Shown: in pieces, positions 6,461 to 14,513 of the stretch
How positions within the stretch are numbered: the first letter of the stretch is position 1
How the letters are laid out: each line of letters opens with the position of its first letter
Assembly (NCBI GenBank): GCA_036562635.1
Contig: DATCJU010000143.1
Coordinates: 1 to 64,000 of the forward strand
Direction of reading: 5' to 3'
DNA from: DATCJU01 sp036562635
GTDB taxonomy: Bacteria; Actinomycetota; Actinomycetes; Mycobacteriales; Pseudonocardiaceae
Length of the DNA: 64,000 bases
Notes under the pieces: model-generated
Databases searched by the model: none
What the model was told of the DNA's origin: nothing
The model's input: the letters and a program-made list of their open reading frames with translations, nothing else
Translations under genes and position numbers: made by a program

Positions 6461-9205
6461 TCAGCGCAGCCGGCGAGGCCCGGTGTCCGGGCGGGACGGC
6501 GGCGGTCCGAGCACGACGCGGGCGCCGGCCACGAAAGCACCCGCGGCGGAGGCGAGCACCGGCTCGAGCACGAGCGAACGGATCTGCGGCAGGTCCTCGG
6601 CCATGGTGGCCACCCGCAGCAGCAGGTCCTCCAGCGCGCCCAGATCGGCCGGCTCAGCCCCTCCGTAACCGGTCAACAGCGGGGCCGCCTTCGGCGCACG
6701 CACCAGCGAGGCCACGTCCACGTCGGACAACGGGACCGCCCGGTAGGCGCGATCCCCCAGCAGGTCGCTCACCACACCCGACAGACCGAACGACACCAAC
6801 GTGCCGAACGACGGGTCGTCCTGCAGACCGATCCGACAGGAGACGCCCTTGGGCGCCATGCGCTGGACGTAGACCTCGTCCTGGCCCGACACCTCCCGCA
6901 GTGCCGCGTAGGCCTCCCGCACCCCCTCGGGGCTGCTCAGATCCAACCGCACCCCCACCAGGTCGGTGCGGTGACGCAACCGTTCGCCGGCCGACTTCAG
7001 TGCCACCGGATATCCCAGCTCACCGGCGGCGGCCACGGCCGCCTCGGCACTCCTCACCGTGCGGAACGGCACCACGTCGATGCCGTAGCAGGCCAACAGG
7101 CGCACCACCTGGTCGTCGGTCAGCGGCCGCTCCCCCGGCACGGCCGTCAACCACCGTTCCACCAGCTCCCGCGCCTCGTCCTCCTGCACCCTCGTCTCCG
7201 GACGCACGATCCTGCCCTGGGGTGCCGAACGCCACTGGGCGTAGCGGGTCACCCGGGCCAGGGCGAGCACCGCCCGCTCCGGGGTGGGGTAGGACGGGAT
7301 GGAGCCCCGCCCCGGCGACCCGTCCGGCCCGGGGACCGCGAGTTCGGCCGGCACTCCCTCCGCGGCCAGGAACGTGGTGACCACCGGCTTGGTGGTCGTG
7401 GTGCTCCCGGCGTGCACCGCCTCCCGCAGTGCCCTGGCGTAGGCGGTGCCGGGCACCGCGACCGGCGGCACGAACACCACCACCAGCGAGTCGACGTCGT
7501 CCCGGCGCGCCACCGCCTGCACCGCCTCGGCGAACTCCTCCGGTCCCGCCGAGGCCCCGACGTCGACGGGGTCGCAGACCAGGTGGAGGTCGTGGGCCAG
7601 CACGGCGTCGGCGGCCAGCACGCCCAGCGCAGTGGAGTTGCCGACGATGGCGACCCGGGGTCCGGCGGGCAACGGCTGGTGGGCCAGCAGCAACGCCGTG
7701 TCGAACAGCTGGGCCACCGACTCCACCCGGATCACCCCGGCCTGCTCGAACAGGGCCTGCACACTGGCCTCGTCCACCGGGACCGAGGTGGCGGCCAGCG
7801 CCGGGCGCACCGCGTGCCGGCCGCTCTTGACCGCCACGATCGGCTTGGTCCGCCCCAGACGACGAGCCAGCCGGGCGAACTTGCGCGGGTTGCCGAACGA
7901 CTCCAGGTACAGCAGCACCACGTCGGTGCTCGGGTCGGTCTCCCAGTACTGCAGCAGGTCGTTACCGGACACGTCGGCCCGGTTGCCCGCCGAGACGAAC
8001 GTGGACAGTCCCAGGCCCCGCTCCGCAGCCGCGGCGAGGATGGCGATCCCCAGGGCACCGGACTGGCTGAAGAACCCCACACGCCCCCGTCCCGGCAACA
8101 CCGGCGCCAGGGTCGCGTTGAGCCGCACGGCCGGATCGGTGTTGACCACACCGAGCGCGTTCGGCCCCACCACCCGCATCCCGTGCGCCCGGGCCTCGGC
8201 CACCAGCCGCCGCTCCGCACTCAGCCCCCCGGGGCCGGTCTCCCCGAACCCGGACGTGACCACCACCAGGGCCTTCACTCCCTTGGCCAGGCAGGCGTCC
8301 ATCACCTCGTCGACACTGGCCGCGGGCACCGCCACCACCGCCAGGTCCACCGCGTCCGGGATGTCCAGCACGGACGGATAGGCACGCACCCCGCGCACCG
8401 ACTTGTGCTCCGGGTTGACCGGGTACACCGGACCGCTGAAGTTGGCCTGGAGCAGGTTGCGCAGCACCGCGTGCCCGATCTTCGACGGATCGGTGGACGC
8501 CCCGATGACGGCCACCGAGCGGGGGTGCAGCAGGTTGTACACACTGCGCGCCTCCGCGGCCTGCTCCCGCGCTCTGGCCACCGCCACCGACTCCTCGGTC
8601 GGGTCGATGGGGAACACCAGGTGCAGCACGCCCCCCTCCAGGGCCCGACTGGTCCGGTAACCGGCATCCCGGAACACCCGCAGCATCTGCGTGTTCTCCG
8701 CCAGCACCTCGGCGACGAACCGCCGCAGGCCCCGCTCCCGCGCCGCAGCCGCCAGGTGTTCCAGCAGGATCGAGCCCAGGCCCCGCCCCTGGTGGGCGTC
8801 CTCCACCACGAAGGCGACCTCTGCCGAGTCCGTTCCGGTGAGCCGGTCGTAGCGGCCCACCGCGACGATGTCGTCCCCCAGCATCGCCACCAACGCGACC
8901 CGGTCGTGGTGGTCCACGGTGGTGAACCGTTCCACGTCACGCTTCGGCATCCGGGGATAGGGGCCGAAGTACCGCAGGTACCTGGTGCGCTCGGACAACC
9001 GCGCGTGGAAGGCCACCAGCCGTTCGGCGTCGTCGGGGACGATCGGCCGCAGATGCACCGTGCCGCCGTCGCTCAGCACGACGTCGGCCTCCCAGTGCCG
9101 GGGATAGTCGTAGGGATCCTTCCCGGCCCGTTCCGTCGTGTCCGTTCCGGTCGTCTCCCCGTTCAGGTGCTCCGTACCGTGCTCCCCTGCTGCACCGTCC
9201 ACCAC
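6461..9205 (-). CDS. GNAT / ADP-forming acyl-CoA synthetase fusion (Pat-like protein acetyltransferase)
   Basis: A 914-residue fusion. An N-terminal GNAT domain (about 42-190; acetyl-CoA loop HQGRGLGSILLEHL) is joined to an NDP-forming acyl-CoA synthetase core: CoA-binding domain (222-320, RSVAVIGASTDPSKIGHAV), ligase domains (345-520, GPNALGVVN and FSQSGALGIA) and ATP-grasp (about 690-905). In active ADP-forming synthetases a SHTG-type segment carries the phosphorylated His after the KSGR motif; here KSGRHAVRPALAATSVPVDEA has no such His. Pat-type protein lysine acetyltransferases also lost this His and use the synthetase part as a regulatory module, so a protein acetyltransferase is inferred. 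GTG start with GGAGGGGG upstream. It lies 24 bases behind acuC. Confidence 0.88.
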   Translation of the reverse strand: MVDGAAGEHGTEHLNGETTGTDTTERAGKDPYDYPRHWEADVVLSDGGTVHLRPIVPDDAERLVAFHARLSERTRYLRYFGPYPRMPKRDVERFTTVDHHDRVALVAMLGDDIVAVGRYDRLTGTDSAEVAFVVEDAHQGRGLGSILLEHLAAAARERGLRRFVAEVLAENTQMLRVFRDAGYRTSRALEGGVLHLVFPIDPTEESVAVARAREQAAEARSVYNLLHPRSVAVIGASTDPSKIGHAVLRNLLQANFSGPVYPVNPEHKSVRGVRAYPSVLDIPDAVDLAVVAVPAASVDEVMDACLAKGVKALVVVTSGFGETGPGGLSAERRLVAEARAHGMRVVGPNALGVVNTDPAVRLNATLAPVLPGRGRVGFFSQSGALGIAILAAAAERGLGLSTFVSAGNRADVSGNDLLQYWETDPSTDVVLLYLESFGNPRKFARLARRLGRTKPIVAVKSGRHAVRPALAATSVPVDEASVQALFEQAGVIRVESVAQLFDTALLLAHQPLPAGPRVAIVGNSTALGVLAADAVLAHDLHLVCDPVDVGASAGPEEFAEAVQAVARRDDVDSLVVVFVPPVAVPGTAYARALREAVHAGSTTTTKPVVTTFLAAEGVPAELAVPGPDGSPGRGSIPSYPTPERAVLALARVTRYAQWRSAPQGRIVRPETRVQEDEARELVERWLTAVPGERPLTDDQVVRLLACYGIDVVPFRTVRSAEAAVAAAGELGYPVALKSAGERLRHRTDLVGVRLDLSSPEGVREAYAALREVSGQDEVYVQRMAPKGVSCRIGLQDDPSFGTLVSFGLSGVVSDLLGDRAYRAVPLSDVDVASLVRAPKAAPLLTGYGGAEPADLGALEDLLLRVATMAEDLPQIRSLVLEPVLASAAGAFVAGARVVLGPPPSRPDTGPRRLR

Positions 9206-9229
9206 GAACCCCCTCCACCTACCTGAGTC

Positions 9230-10405
9230 CTAGTCGCGCGGATCGTCGGGATCGAGACCGTGCAGGGGGAACACCGCACGGCGCGTCTCCCGGATGGCCA
9301 GATCCAACGGGGTGTCCGCACTGCCGTCCCACGGACCGAACTCCACGTCACGGCCGTCGGTCATCGAGGTGGGCAACGGCAGGTCCGGCACCAGCGAACT
9401 GGTGTGCGCCGTCCAGTCGGCGGGCAGCGGCAGGTTCGGGTCCAGGTCCCGGTCCAGCACGACGGCCAGCAGATGGGTCCAGGAACGGGGCACCACCCGG
9501 AACAGGCCGTACCCGCCGCCACCCAACACCAGCCAGCGACCATCGGCGTAGGTCCTGGCCAGATCCCGCAACGTCCGGTAGATCGCCCGGTGCCCGTCCA
9601 CCGACAGCGACAGATCGGCCAACGGGTCCTCGTGGTGCGTGTCGGCCCCGCACTGGGTGACCAGCACCTGGGGCCGGAAGGACTCCAGCAGGGCGGGCAC
9701 CACGGCGTGGAAGGCCCGCAACCACCCGTCGTCCCGGGTGCCCGGGGGCAACGGCAGGTTGACCGCGGTCCCCGCCCCCGGACCGGAGCCCACCTCCCGC
9801 GGGAAACCGGTGCCGGGCCACAGCGTCAGCGGATGCTGGTGCAGGGACACGGTCAGAACCCGGGGGTCGTCGTAGAACGCGACCTGCACCCCGTCCCCGT
9901 GGTGCACGTCGACGTCGATGTAGGCGATGCGGTCGAACCCGTGGTCCAGCAACCAGGAGATCGCCACCGCGCAGTCGTTGTAGACGCAGAAGCCGGCGGC
10001 GTGGTCGGGCATGGCGTGGTGCAGGCCCCCGGCGATGTTGACCGCCCGGTCCGCCGCCCCGGAGGCGATCCGCTCGGCGGCCACCAGGGAGGCTCCCACG
10101 ACCAGCGCGGACGCCTCGTGCATCCGGTCGAACACCGGGTTGTCCGGGGTGCCCAGGCCGTGGCCGACGTCCCAGCCGGCGGTGGGCGCCGCCTGGACCG
10201 AGGTGACGTAGTCCGGCTGGTGGATCCGTTCGATCTCGGTCTCGGGCGCGGGCTGCGGCGCCAGGACCGGCACGCCGTCGAGCACCCCCAGCGCCCGGGC
10301 CAGCCGGATGGTCAGATCCAGTCGAACGGGGTGGAGCGGATGGTCCTCGCCCAGGTTGTAGCCCAGGAGGGACTCGTCCCACACCACCACGGCCCGATCA
10401 CCCAT
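9230..10405 (-). CDS. acuC: AcuC-type deacetylase, histone deacetylase superfamily
   Basis: A 391-residue Zn-dependent class I HDAC-like hydrolase of the AcuC type, which in Bacillus deacetylates and reactivates acetyl-CoA synthetase. Catalytic features: the His-His dyad 129-130 in AGGLHHAMP, metal ligands Asp166 and His168 in IDVDVHHGDG, a further Asp in QCGADTHHEDPL, and the transition-state Tyr in LGGGGYGLF. The early HPLHPVRLD motif is typical of AcuC. It is transcribed first, with the Pat-like gene 24 bases behind, so eraser and writer would be co-produced. The ATG follows TAAGTT by 6 bases with no ribosome site, indicating a leaderless start. Confidence 0.9.
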   Translation of the reverse strand: MGDRAVVVWDESLLGYNLGEDHPLHPVRLDLTIRLARALGVLDGVPVLAPQPAPETEIERIHQPDYVTSVQAAPTAGWDVGHGLGTPDNPVFDRMHEASALVVGASLVAAERIASGAADRAVNIAGGLHHAMPDHAAGFCVYNDCAVAISWLLDHGFDRIAYIDVDVHHGDGVQVAFYDDPRVLTVSLHQHPLTLWPGTGFPREVGSGPGAGTAVNLPLPPGTRDDGWLRAFHAVVPALLESFRPQVLVTQCGADTHHEDPLADLSLSVDGHRAIYRTLRDLARTYADGRWLVLGGGGYGLFRVVPRSWTHLLAVVLDRDLDPNLPLPADWTAHTSSLVPDLPLPTSMTDGRDVEFGPWDGSADTPLDLAIRETRRAVFPLHGLDPDDPRD

Positions 10406-10411
10406 GCAGCG

Positions 10412-10417
10412 AACTTA
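10412..10417 (-). promoter_or_regulatory. -10 hexamer for leaderless acuC
   Basis: On the minus strand TAAGTT matches TAnnnT and ends 6 bases before the acuC ATG. No Shine-Dalgarno sequence is visible between the two. Confidence 0.45.
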
Positions 10418-10492
10418 CCGTCCGTAGAACGTGTTCCGCTGCTCCCGCGGCAGGAGTTCCTCCGTTCCCCGACCCCGCCCGGTCCTGCCGGT

Positions 10493-10525
10493 CCGCCGGG
10501 CGGGAGACACCCCACCGCCCGGCGG
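10493..10525 (-). terminator. Hairpin after the sulfurtransferase gene
   Basis: An 11-bp perfect stem (CCGCCGGGCGG with its complement) around an 11-base loop starts 9 bases beyond the minus-strand stop at 10535. It separates this gene from acuC. Confidence 0.6.
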
Positions 10526-10534
10526 TCCTCCCGC

Positions 10535-11422
10535 TCAGTGCGGATCGTCACCCGTGGCCACGGGCCGCGCCGGATCGGACGACCACTCCGACCAGGAACC
10601 CGGGTAGAGCGCGGCCGGACGGTCGGCGGTGGTGAGTCCGGCCACCTCCAGGGCGAGCACCACCGCACAGGCCGACACCCCGGATCCGCAGTAGGCACCG
10701 ACCGGCCCGTCGGGCTCGACCCCCAACGCGGTGAAGCGTTCCCGCAGCTGCTCCGCCGTCCGCCATCGGCCGTCAGGGCCCACGTGCTCGACGAACGGGG
10801 CGTTGCGCGCACCGGGGATGTGCCCGGCACGCGGGTCGACCGGCTCCACCTCACCGCGGTAGCGCTCCGCGGCCCTGGCGTCCAGGAGCACGCCCGTGTC
10901 GGCCAACGCCGCGGCTCCCTCGGCGTCCACCACGGGCATCCCGCCCGGCCGCACCACCACGTCCCCGGGCTCGGGCTCGGGGACCTCCCGGGTGACCGGA
11001 TATCCCGCGGCCACCCAGGCCGCGTACCCGCCGTCCAGCACCGCCACCGCCTCGTGGCCGGCCCAACGCAGCAGCCACCAGACGCGGGCGGCGGCCATGC
11101 CACCACTGCCGCCGTCGTAGGCGACCACCGGGTGTCCGGCCCGCACGCCGGCACGGCGCAACACCTCCTGCAGGTGCCGCGGATCCGGCAGGGGATGACG
11201 GCCGCCCACACCCCGTGGGTCGCGGGGGCCGGACAGTTCGGTGTCGACATCGACGAACACCGCACCGGGCAGGTGCCCGCGTGCGTACTCCTCGCGAGCC
11301 GACGGACCGGTCAGGTTGTACCGGGCGTCGAGCAGCACGGGCGGGCGTGGGCCACCCATCGCCTCGGCCAGCTCGTCGGGTGTGATCAGGGTGCGGTGCA
11401 CAGAACGTCGCGCAGTGGGCAT
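10535..11422 (-). CDS. 3-mercaptopyruvate-type sulfurtransferase (two rhodanese domains)
   Basis: A 295-residue tandem rhodanese enzyme, moving sulfane sulfur from mercaptopyruvate (or thiosulfate) to thiol acceptors. The inactive N-domain (about 10-140) contains VLLDARYNL, GHLPGAVFVDVD and YDGGSGGMAAARVWW. The catalytic C-domain (about 165-285) has AGHIPGARNAPF and the active-site loop CGSGVSA, closer to the CGSGVTA of mercaptopyruvate sulfurtransferases than to the CRxGxR loop of thiosulfate enzymes. The start is ATG 11422, behind a GGATGGGG stretch; a longer frame to 11461 has no support. It has its own terminator. Confidence 0.9.
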   Translation of the reverse strand: MPTARRSVHRTLITPDELAEAMGGPRPPVLLDARYNLTGPSAREEYARGHLPGAVFVDVDTELSGPRDPRGVGGRHPLPDPRHLQEVLRRAGVRAGHPVVAYDGGSGGMAAARVWWLLRWAGHEAVAVLDGGYAAWVAAGYPVTREVPEPEPGDVVVRPGGMPVVDAEGAAALADTGVLLDARAAERYRGEVEPVDPRAGHIPGARNAPFVEHVGPDGRWRTAEQLRERFTALGVEPDGPVGAYCGSGVSACAVVLALEVAGLTTADRPAALYPGSWSEWSSDPARPVATGDDPH

Positions 11423-11484
11423 GTCCCCATCCTGCAGGCCGCGGGGGCTCCGCGACCGCACGCCAAGCCGTCAGCCGATCCGGC

Positions 11485-11490
11485 TAGCAT
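11485..11490 (+). promoter_or_regulatory. -10 hexamer upstream of the dtxR-family gene
   Basis: TAGCAT matches TAnnnT and lies 24 bases before the GTG start, leaving a short leader that contains a GGAAGGGGGG ribosome site. Confidence 0.35.
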
Positions 11491-11514
11491 CGCAGATGAG
11501 GAAGGGGGGCGGGT

Positions 11515-12210
11515 GTGAACGACCTCATCGACACCACCGAGATGTACCTCCGGACGATCTACGAGCTGGAGGAGGAAGGCGTCGTACCCCTGCGCGCCCG
11601 GATCGCGGAGCGGCTGGGACAGAGCGGTCCCACGGTGAGCCAGACCGTGGCCCGGATGGAACGGGACGGCCTGCTGTTCGTGGCCGACGACCGGCACCTG
11701 GAACTCACCGAGGCCGGACGAGCCCGGGCGATCGCCGTCATGCGCAAGCACCGTCTGGCCGAACGACTGTTGGTCGACGTGATCGGCCTGGAGTGGGAGC
11801 ACGTGCACAGCGAGGCGTGTCGCTGGGAACACGTGATGAGCGAGGCGGTCGAACGCAAGATCGTCAAGCTGCTGGGGCACCCCACGACCTCCCCGTACGG
11901 CAACCCGATCCCGGGCCTGGACAAGCTCGGTGTCGGCGAGCCTGCTCCCCCGGTGGACCACGAGCTGCAGCGCTTGGACGAGGTGGCGCGCAAGGGCGGC
12001 GCGACCGTGGAGGTGTGCCGGATCGCCGAACACGTCCAGCTCGACCCCGACCTGATGGCCGAGTTCAAGACGGTGGGGATGTGCCCCGGAAACACCGTGA
12101 AGGTGGGGAGCGGGGACAGCCTCCAGGGCCCGGTGACGGTGCAGGGGGCGGGCAACAGCATCGAGCTGCCCCACCACGTCGCCCACGCCGTGCTGGTGCG
12201 GGTGCGATGA
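11515..12210 (+). CDS. DtxR/IdeR-family metal-dependent repressor
   Basis: A 231-residue iron-dependent repressor. An N-terminal winged helix (1-73) carries the recognition helix GPTVSQTVARMERDG. The dimerisation domain holds both metal sites with residue numbers identical to DtxR: Met10, Cys102, Glu105 and His106 for the primary site, and His79, Glu83 and His98 for the ancillary site. A C-terminal SH3-like domain (about 150-230) is complete, which favours the Fe-responsive IdeR/DtxR type over the short Mn-responsive MntR type. The start is GTG after GGAAGGGGGG. The last bases overlap galK (ATGA), so regulator and galactose genes share a transcript, as dtxR-galE do in corynebacteria. Confidence 0.92.
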   Translation: MNDLIDTTEMYLRTIYELEEEGVVPLRARIAERLGQSGPTVSQTVARMERDGLLFVADDRHLELTEAGRARAIAVMRKHRLAERLLVDVIGLEWEHVHSEACRWEHVMSEAVERKIVKLLGHPTTSPYGNPIPGLDKLGVGEPAPPVDHELQRLDEVARKGGATVEVCRIAEHVQLDPDLMAEFKTVGMCPGNTVKVGSGDSLQGPVTVQGAGNSIELPHHVAHAVLVRVR

Positions 12211-13394
12211 GGCCCGGGCAGCGCGCGGCCGAGGCGTTCACCCGCGAGCACGGACAGGCCCCCGCCGGGGTGTGGTCCGCGCCGGGACGGGTCAACCTGA
12301 TCGGCGAGCACACGGACTACAACGACGGGTTCGTCCTGCCCTTCGCCCTGCCGCACCGCACCGCGGTCGCCGCACGGCGGCGGAGCGACGGCCTGCTGTC
12401 GATGGCCACCCTGGGGGACGACGGGCGGTTGCGTCGTGCCGAGCCGGTCGCGGTGGCCGACCTGGAACCGGGGCGGGTCTCCGGCTGGGCCGCATACCCG
12501 GCGGGCATGGCCTGGGTGTTGCGGGACCTGGGCTTCCCCGTCGGAGGGGGCGCCGACCTGGTGATCGCCGGGGACGTCCCGGCGGGTGCCGGCCTGTCCT
12601 CGTCCGCAGCCCTGGAGTGCGCAGTGGCACTGGCCCTGCTGGGACTGGCCGGGGTCGAGCTCGACACCGACCGGGAGGGGAGCCCGGCGCGTTCCGAGGT
12701 GGCCCGCTGGGCTCAGCGGGCGGAGAACGACTTCGTCGGGGCCCCCACCGGTGTCCTGGACCAGACGGCCTCGCTGTGCTGCACCGAGGCCCACGTGCTG
12801 TTCCTGGACGTGCGCTCCGGGCAGGCCGAGCAGGTTCCGCTGGACGCCGCGGGGGACGGGCTGGAGGTCCTGGTCATCGACACCCGAGCCAGTCACGCGC
12901 ACAGCGAGTCCGGCTACGGCGAACGGCGGCGTGGCTGTGAGCAGGCCGCGAAGACATTGGGGGTACCGGCCCTGCGGGACGTCACCTCCGACGGGCTGGA
13001 CGGGGCGCTGGCCCAGCTTCCCCAGGAGCTGCGCCCGCTGGTCCGGCACGTGGTGACCGAGAACGACCGGGTGCTGACCACCGTCGCGCTGCTGCGCGCC
13101 GGTCGGCTGCCGGAGATCGGACCGCTGCTCACCGCGTCGCACGAGAGTCTGCGCGACGACTACCGAGTGTCCTGCCGTGAGCTCGACCTGGCTGTGGAGG
13201 CCGCGCTGGGGGCCGGTGCCCTCGGGGCCCGGATGACCGGTGGCGGGTTCGGTGGTTCGGCCATCGCCCTGGTGCCCACCCGGGAACGGGGGGCGGTGGA
13301 GCAGGCCGTGCTGGCGGCGTTCGCCGAGCAAGGCCTGACCACCCCGCGTCTGTTCGCCGCGGTTCCGTCGGCCGGGGCCGGTCGGGACGCCTGA
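12207..13394 (+). CDS. galK: Galactokinase
   Basis: A 395-residue GHMP kinase phosphorylating galactose at C1 for the Leloir pathway. Motifs in order: the galactokinase signature GRVNLIGEHTDYNDGFVLPF at about 25-45, the ATP loop PAGAGLSSSAALECA near 130, and the third GHMP motif MTGGGFGGSAIAL near 345. Its ATG overlaps the dtxR-family stop (ATGA), so translation is likely coupled. galE follows after 150 bases. No galT is seen in the window, so the pathway is incomplete here. Confidence 0.95.
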   Translation: MRPGQRAAEAFTREHGQAPAGVWSAPGRVNLIGEHTDYNDGFVLPFALPHRTAVAARRRSDGLLSMATLGDDGRLRRAEPVAVADLEPGRVSGWAAYPAGMAWVLRDLGFPVGGGADLVIAGDVPAGAGLSSSAALECAVALALLGLAGVELDTDREGSPARSEVARWAQRAENDFVGAPTGVLDQTASLCCTEAHVLFLDVRSGQAEQVPLDAAGDGLEVLVIDTRASHAHSESGYGERRRGCEQAAKTLGVPALRDVTSDGLDGALAQLPQELRPLVRHVVTENDRVLTTVALLRAGRLPEIGPLLTASHESLRDDYRVSCRELDLAVEAALGAGALGARMTGGGFGGSAIALVPTRERGAVEQAVLAAFAEQGLTTPRLFAAVPSAGAGRDA

Positions 13395-13544
13395 ACGGTC
13401 ACCGCATCCCGCCTGCGCCGAGGGATGAGCCGTACCCCGCCGTGGCGGTGTCATCGGGGCCGGAGCACGATCCAGTCGTCCCGGTTCGGGGACGCGGGAT
13501 CCCGGGCCGGATGAGTACGCGTATCGAGGAAGGCGGTACTAGGC

Positions 13545-14513
13545 GTGAAACTGCTCGTCACGGGCGGGGCCGGCTACATCGGCAGCGTGTGCGCGGCTCG
13601 GCTGCTGGAGGCCGGGCACGAGGTGGTGGTGCTGGACGACCTGTCCACCGGCCACGCCGACGCGGTGCCCGACGGTTGCCGCTTCGTCCACGGTGACGTG
13701 GCCGAGGCAGGACCGCTGCTCGCCGAGGGCTTCGACGGAGTGCTGCACTTCGCGGCCAAGTCCCTGGTCGGCGAGTCCATGCAGGACCCGGCGAAGTACT
13801 GGCACGGCAACGTGGTGACCTCACTGCGCCTGCTGGAGGCGATGCGCGAGCACGGGGTGCCCCGGCTGGTGTTCTCCTCCACTGCTGCCACCTACGGTGA
13901 GCCGGAGGAGGTGCCGATCCGGGAGACGGCACCGACTCGCCCCACCAACACCTACGGCGCGACCAAACTGGCGATCGACTACGCCATCACCTCCTACGCC
14001 ACCACCTACGGGCTGGCGGCCACCAGCCTGCGGTACTTCAACGTCGCCGGTGCCTACCGCACCTTCGGCGAGCGGCACACCGTGGAGACGCACCTGATCC
14101 CGATCGTGCTGCAGGTCGCGCTGGGCCAGCGGGAGCACGTGCAGATCTACGGTGAGGACTGGCCCACCGAGGACGGCACCTGCATCCGCGACTACATCCA
14201 CGTGGTGGACCTGGCCGACGCCCACCTGCTCGCGCTGGAGCACGCCACACCCGGCCAGCACCGCATCTACAACCTGGGCAACGGGACCGGTTTCTCGGTC
14301 AAGCAAGTGATCGACACGTGCCGGGAGGTCACCGGTCACCCCATTCCGGCGGTGGTGGCACCGCGTCGTGCCGGTGACCCTGCGGTGCTCGTGGCGTCCA
14401 GCGAACTGGCCCAGCAGGAGCTGGGGTGGAAGCCGCAGCGAGCGGACCTCGCCGGCATCGTCGCCGACGCGTGGGAGTTCACCCGCGCTCGACAGGAGGC
14501 ACAGGGCGCCTGA
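13545..14513 (+). CDS. galE: UDP-glucose 4-epimerase
   Basis: A 322-residue extended SDR interconverting UDP-glucose and UDP-galactose, feeding galactose catabolism and envelope glycans. It has TGGAGYIGS at the N-terminus, VLDDLSTGH, HFAAKSLVGES, a VFSSTAATYG strand with the catalytic Ser/Thr, the YGATK Tyr-Lys dyad, RYFNVAGA, and the DGTCIRDYIHVVDLADAH block typical of GalE. GAGGAAGG precedes the GTG. The stop overlaps the ATG of the following peptidase gene (TGATG). The link to a dtxR-family gene is conserved in related actinobacteria. Confidence 0.95.
   Translation: MKLLVTGGAGYIGSVCAARLLEAGHEVVVLDDLSTGHADAVPDGCRFVHGDVAEAGPLLAEGFDGVLHFAAKSLVGESMQDPAKYWHGNVVTSLRLLEAMREHGVPRLVFSSTAATYGEPEEVPIRETAPTRPTNTYGATKLAIDYAITSYATTYGLAATSLRYFNVAGAYRTFGERHTVETHLIPIVLQVALGQREHVQIYGEDWPTEDGTCIRDYIHVVDLADAHLLALEHATPGQHRIYNLGNGTGFSVKQVIDTCREVTGHPIPAVVAPRRAGDPAVLVASSELAQQELGWKPQRADLAGIVADAWEFTRARQEAQGA

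Noticed and set aside
11468..11490. RecA-NDp promoter before the dtxR-family gene
   Set aside because: CCGTCAGCC-N8-TAGCAT has the right spacing but misses key bases of the upstream element. Only the -10 hexamer is kept, with low confidence.
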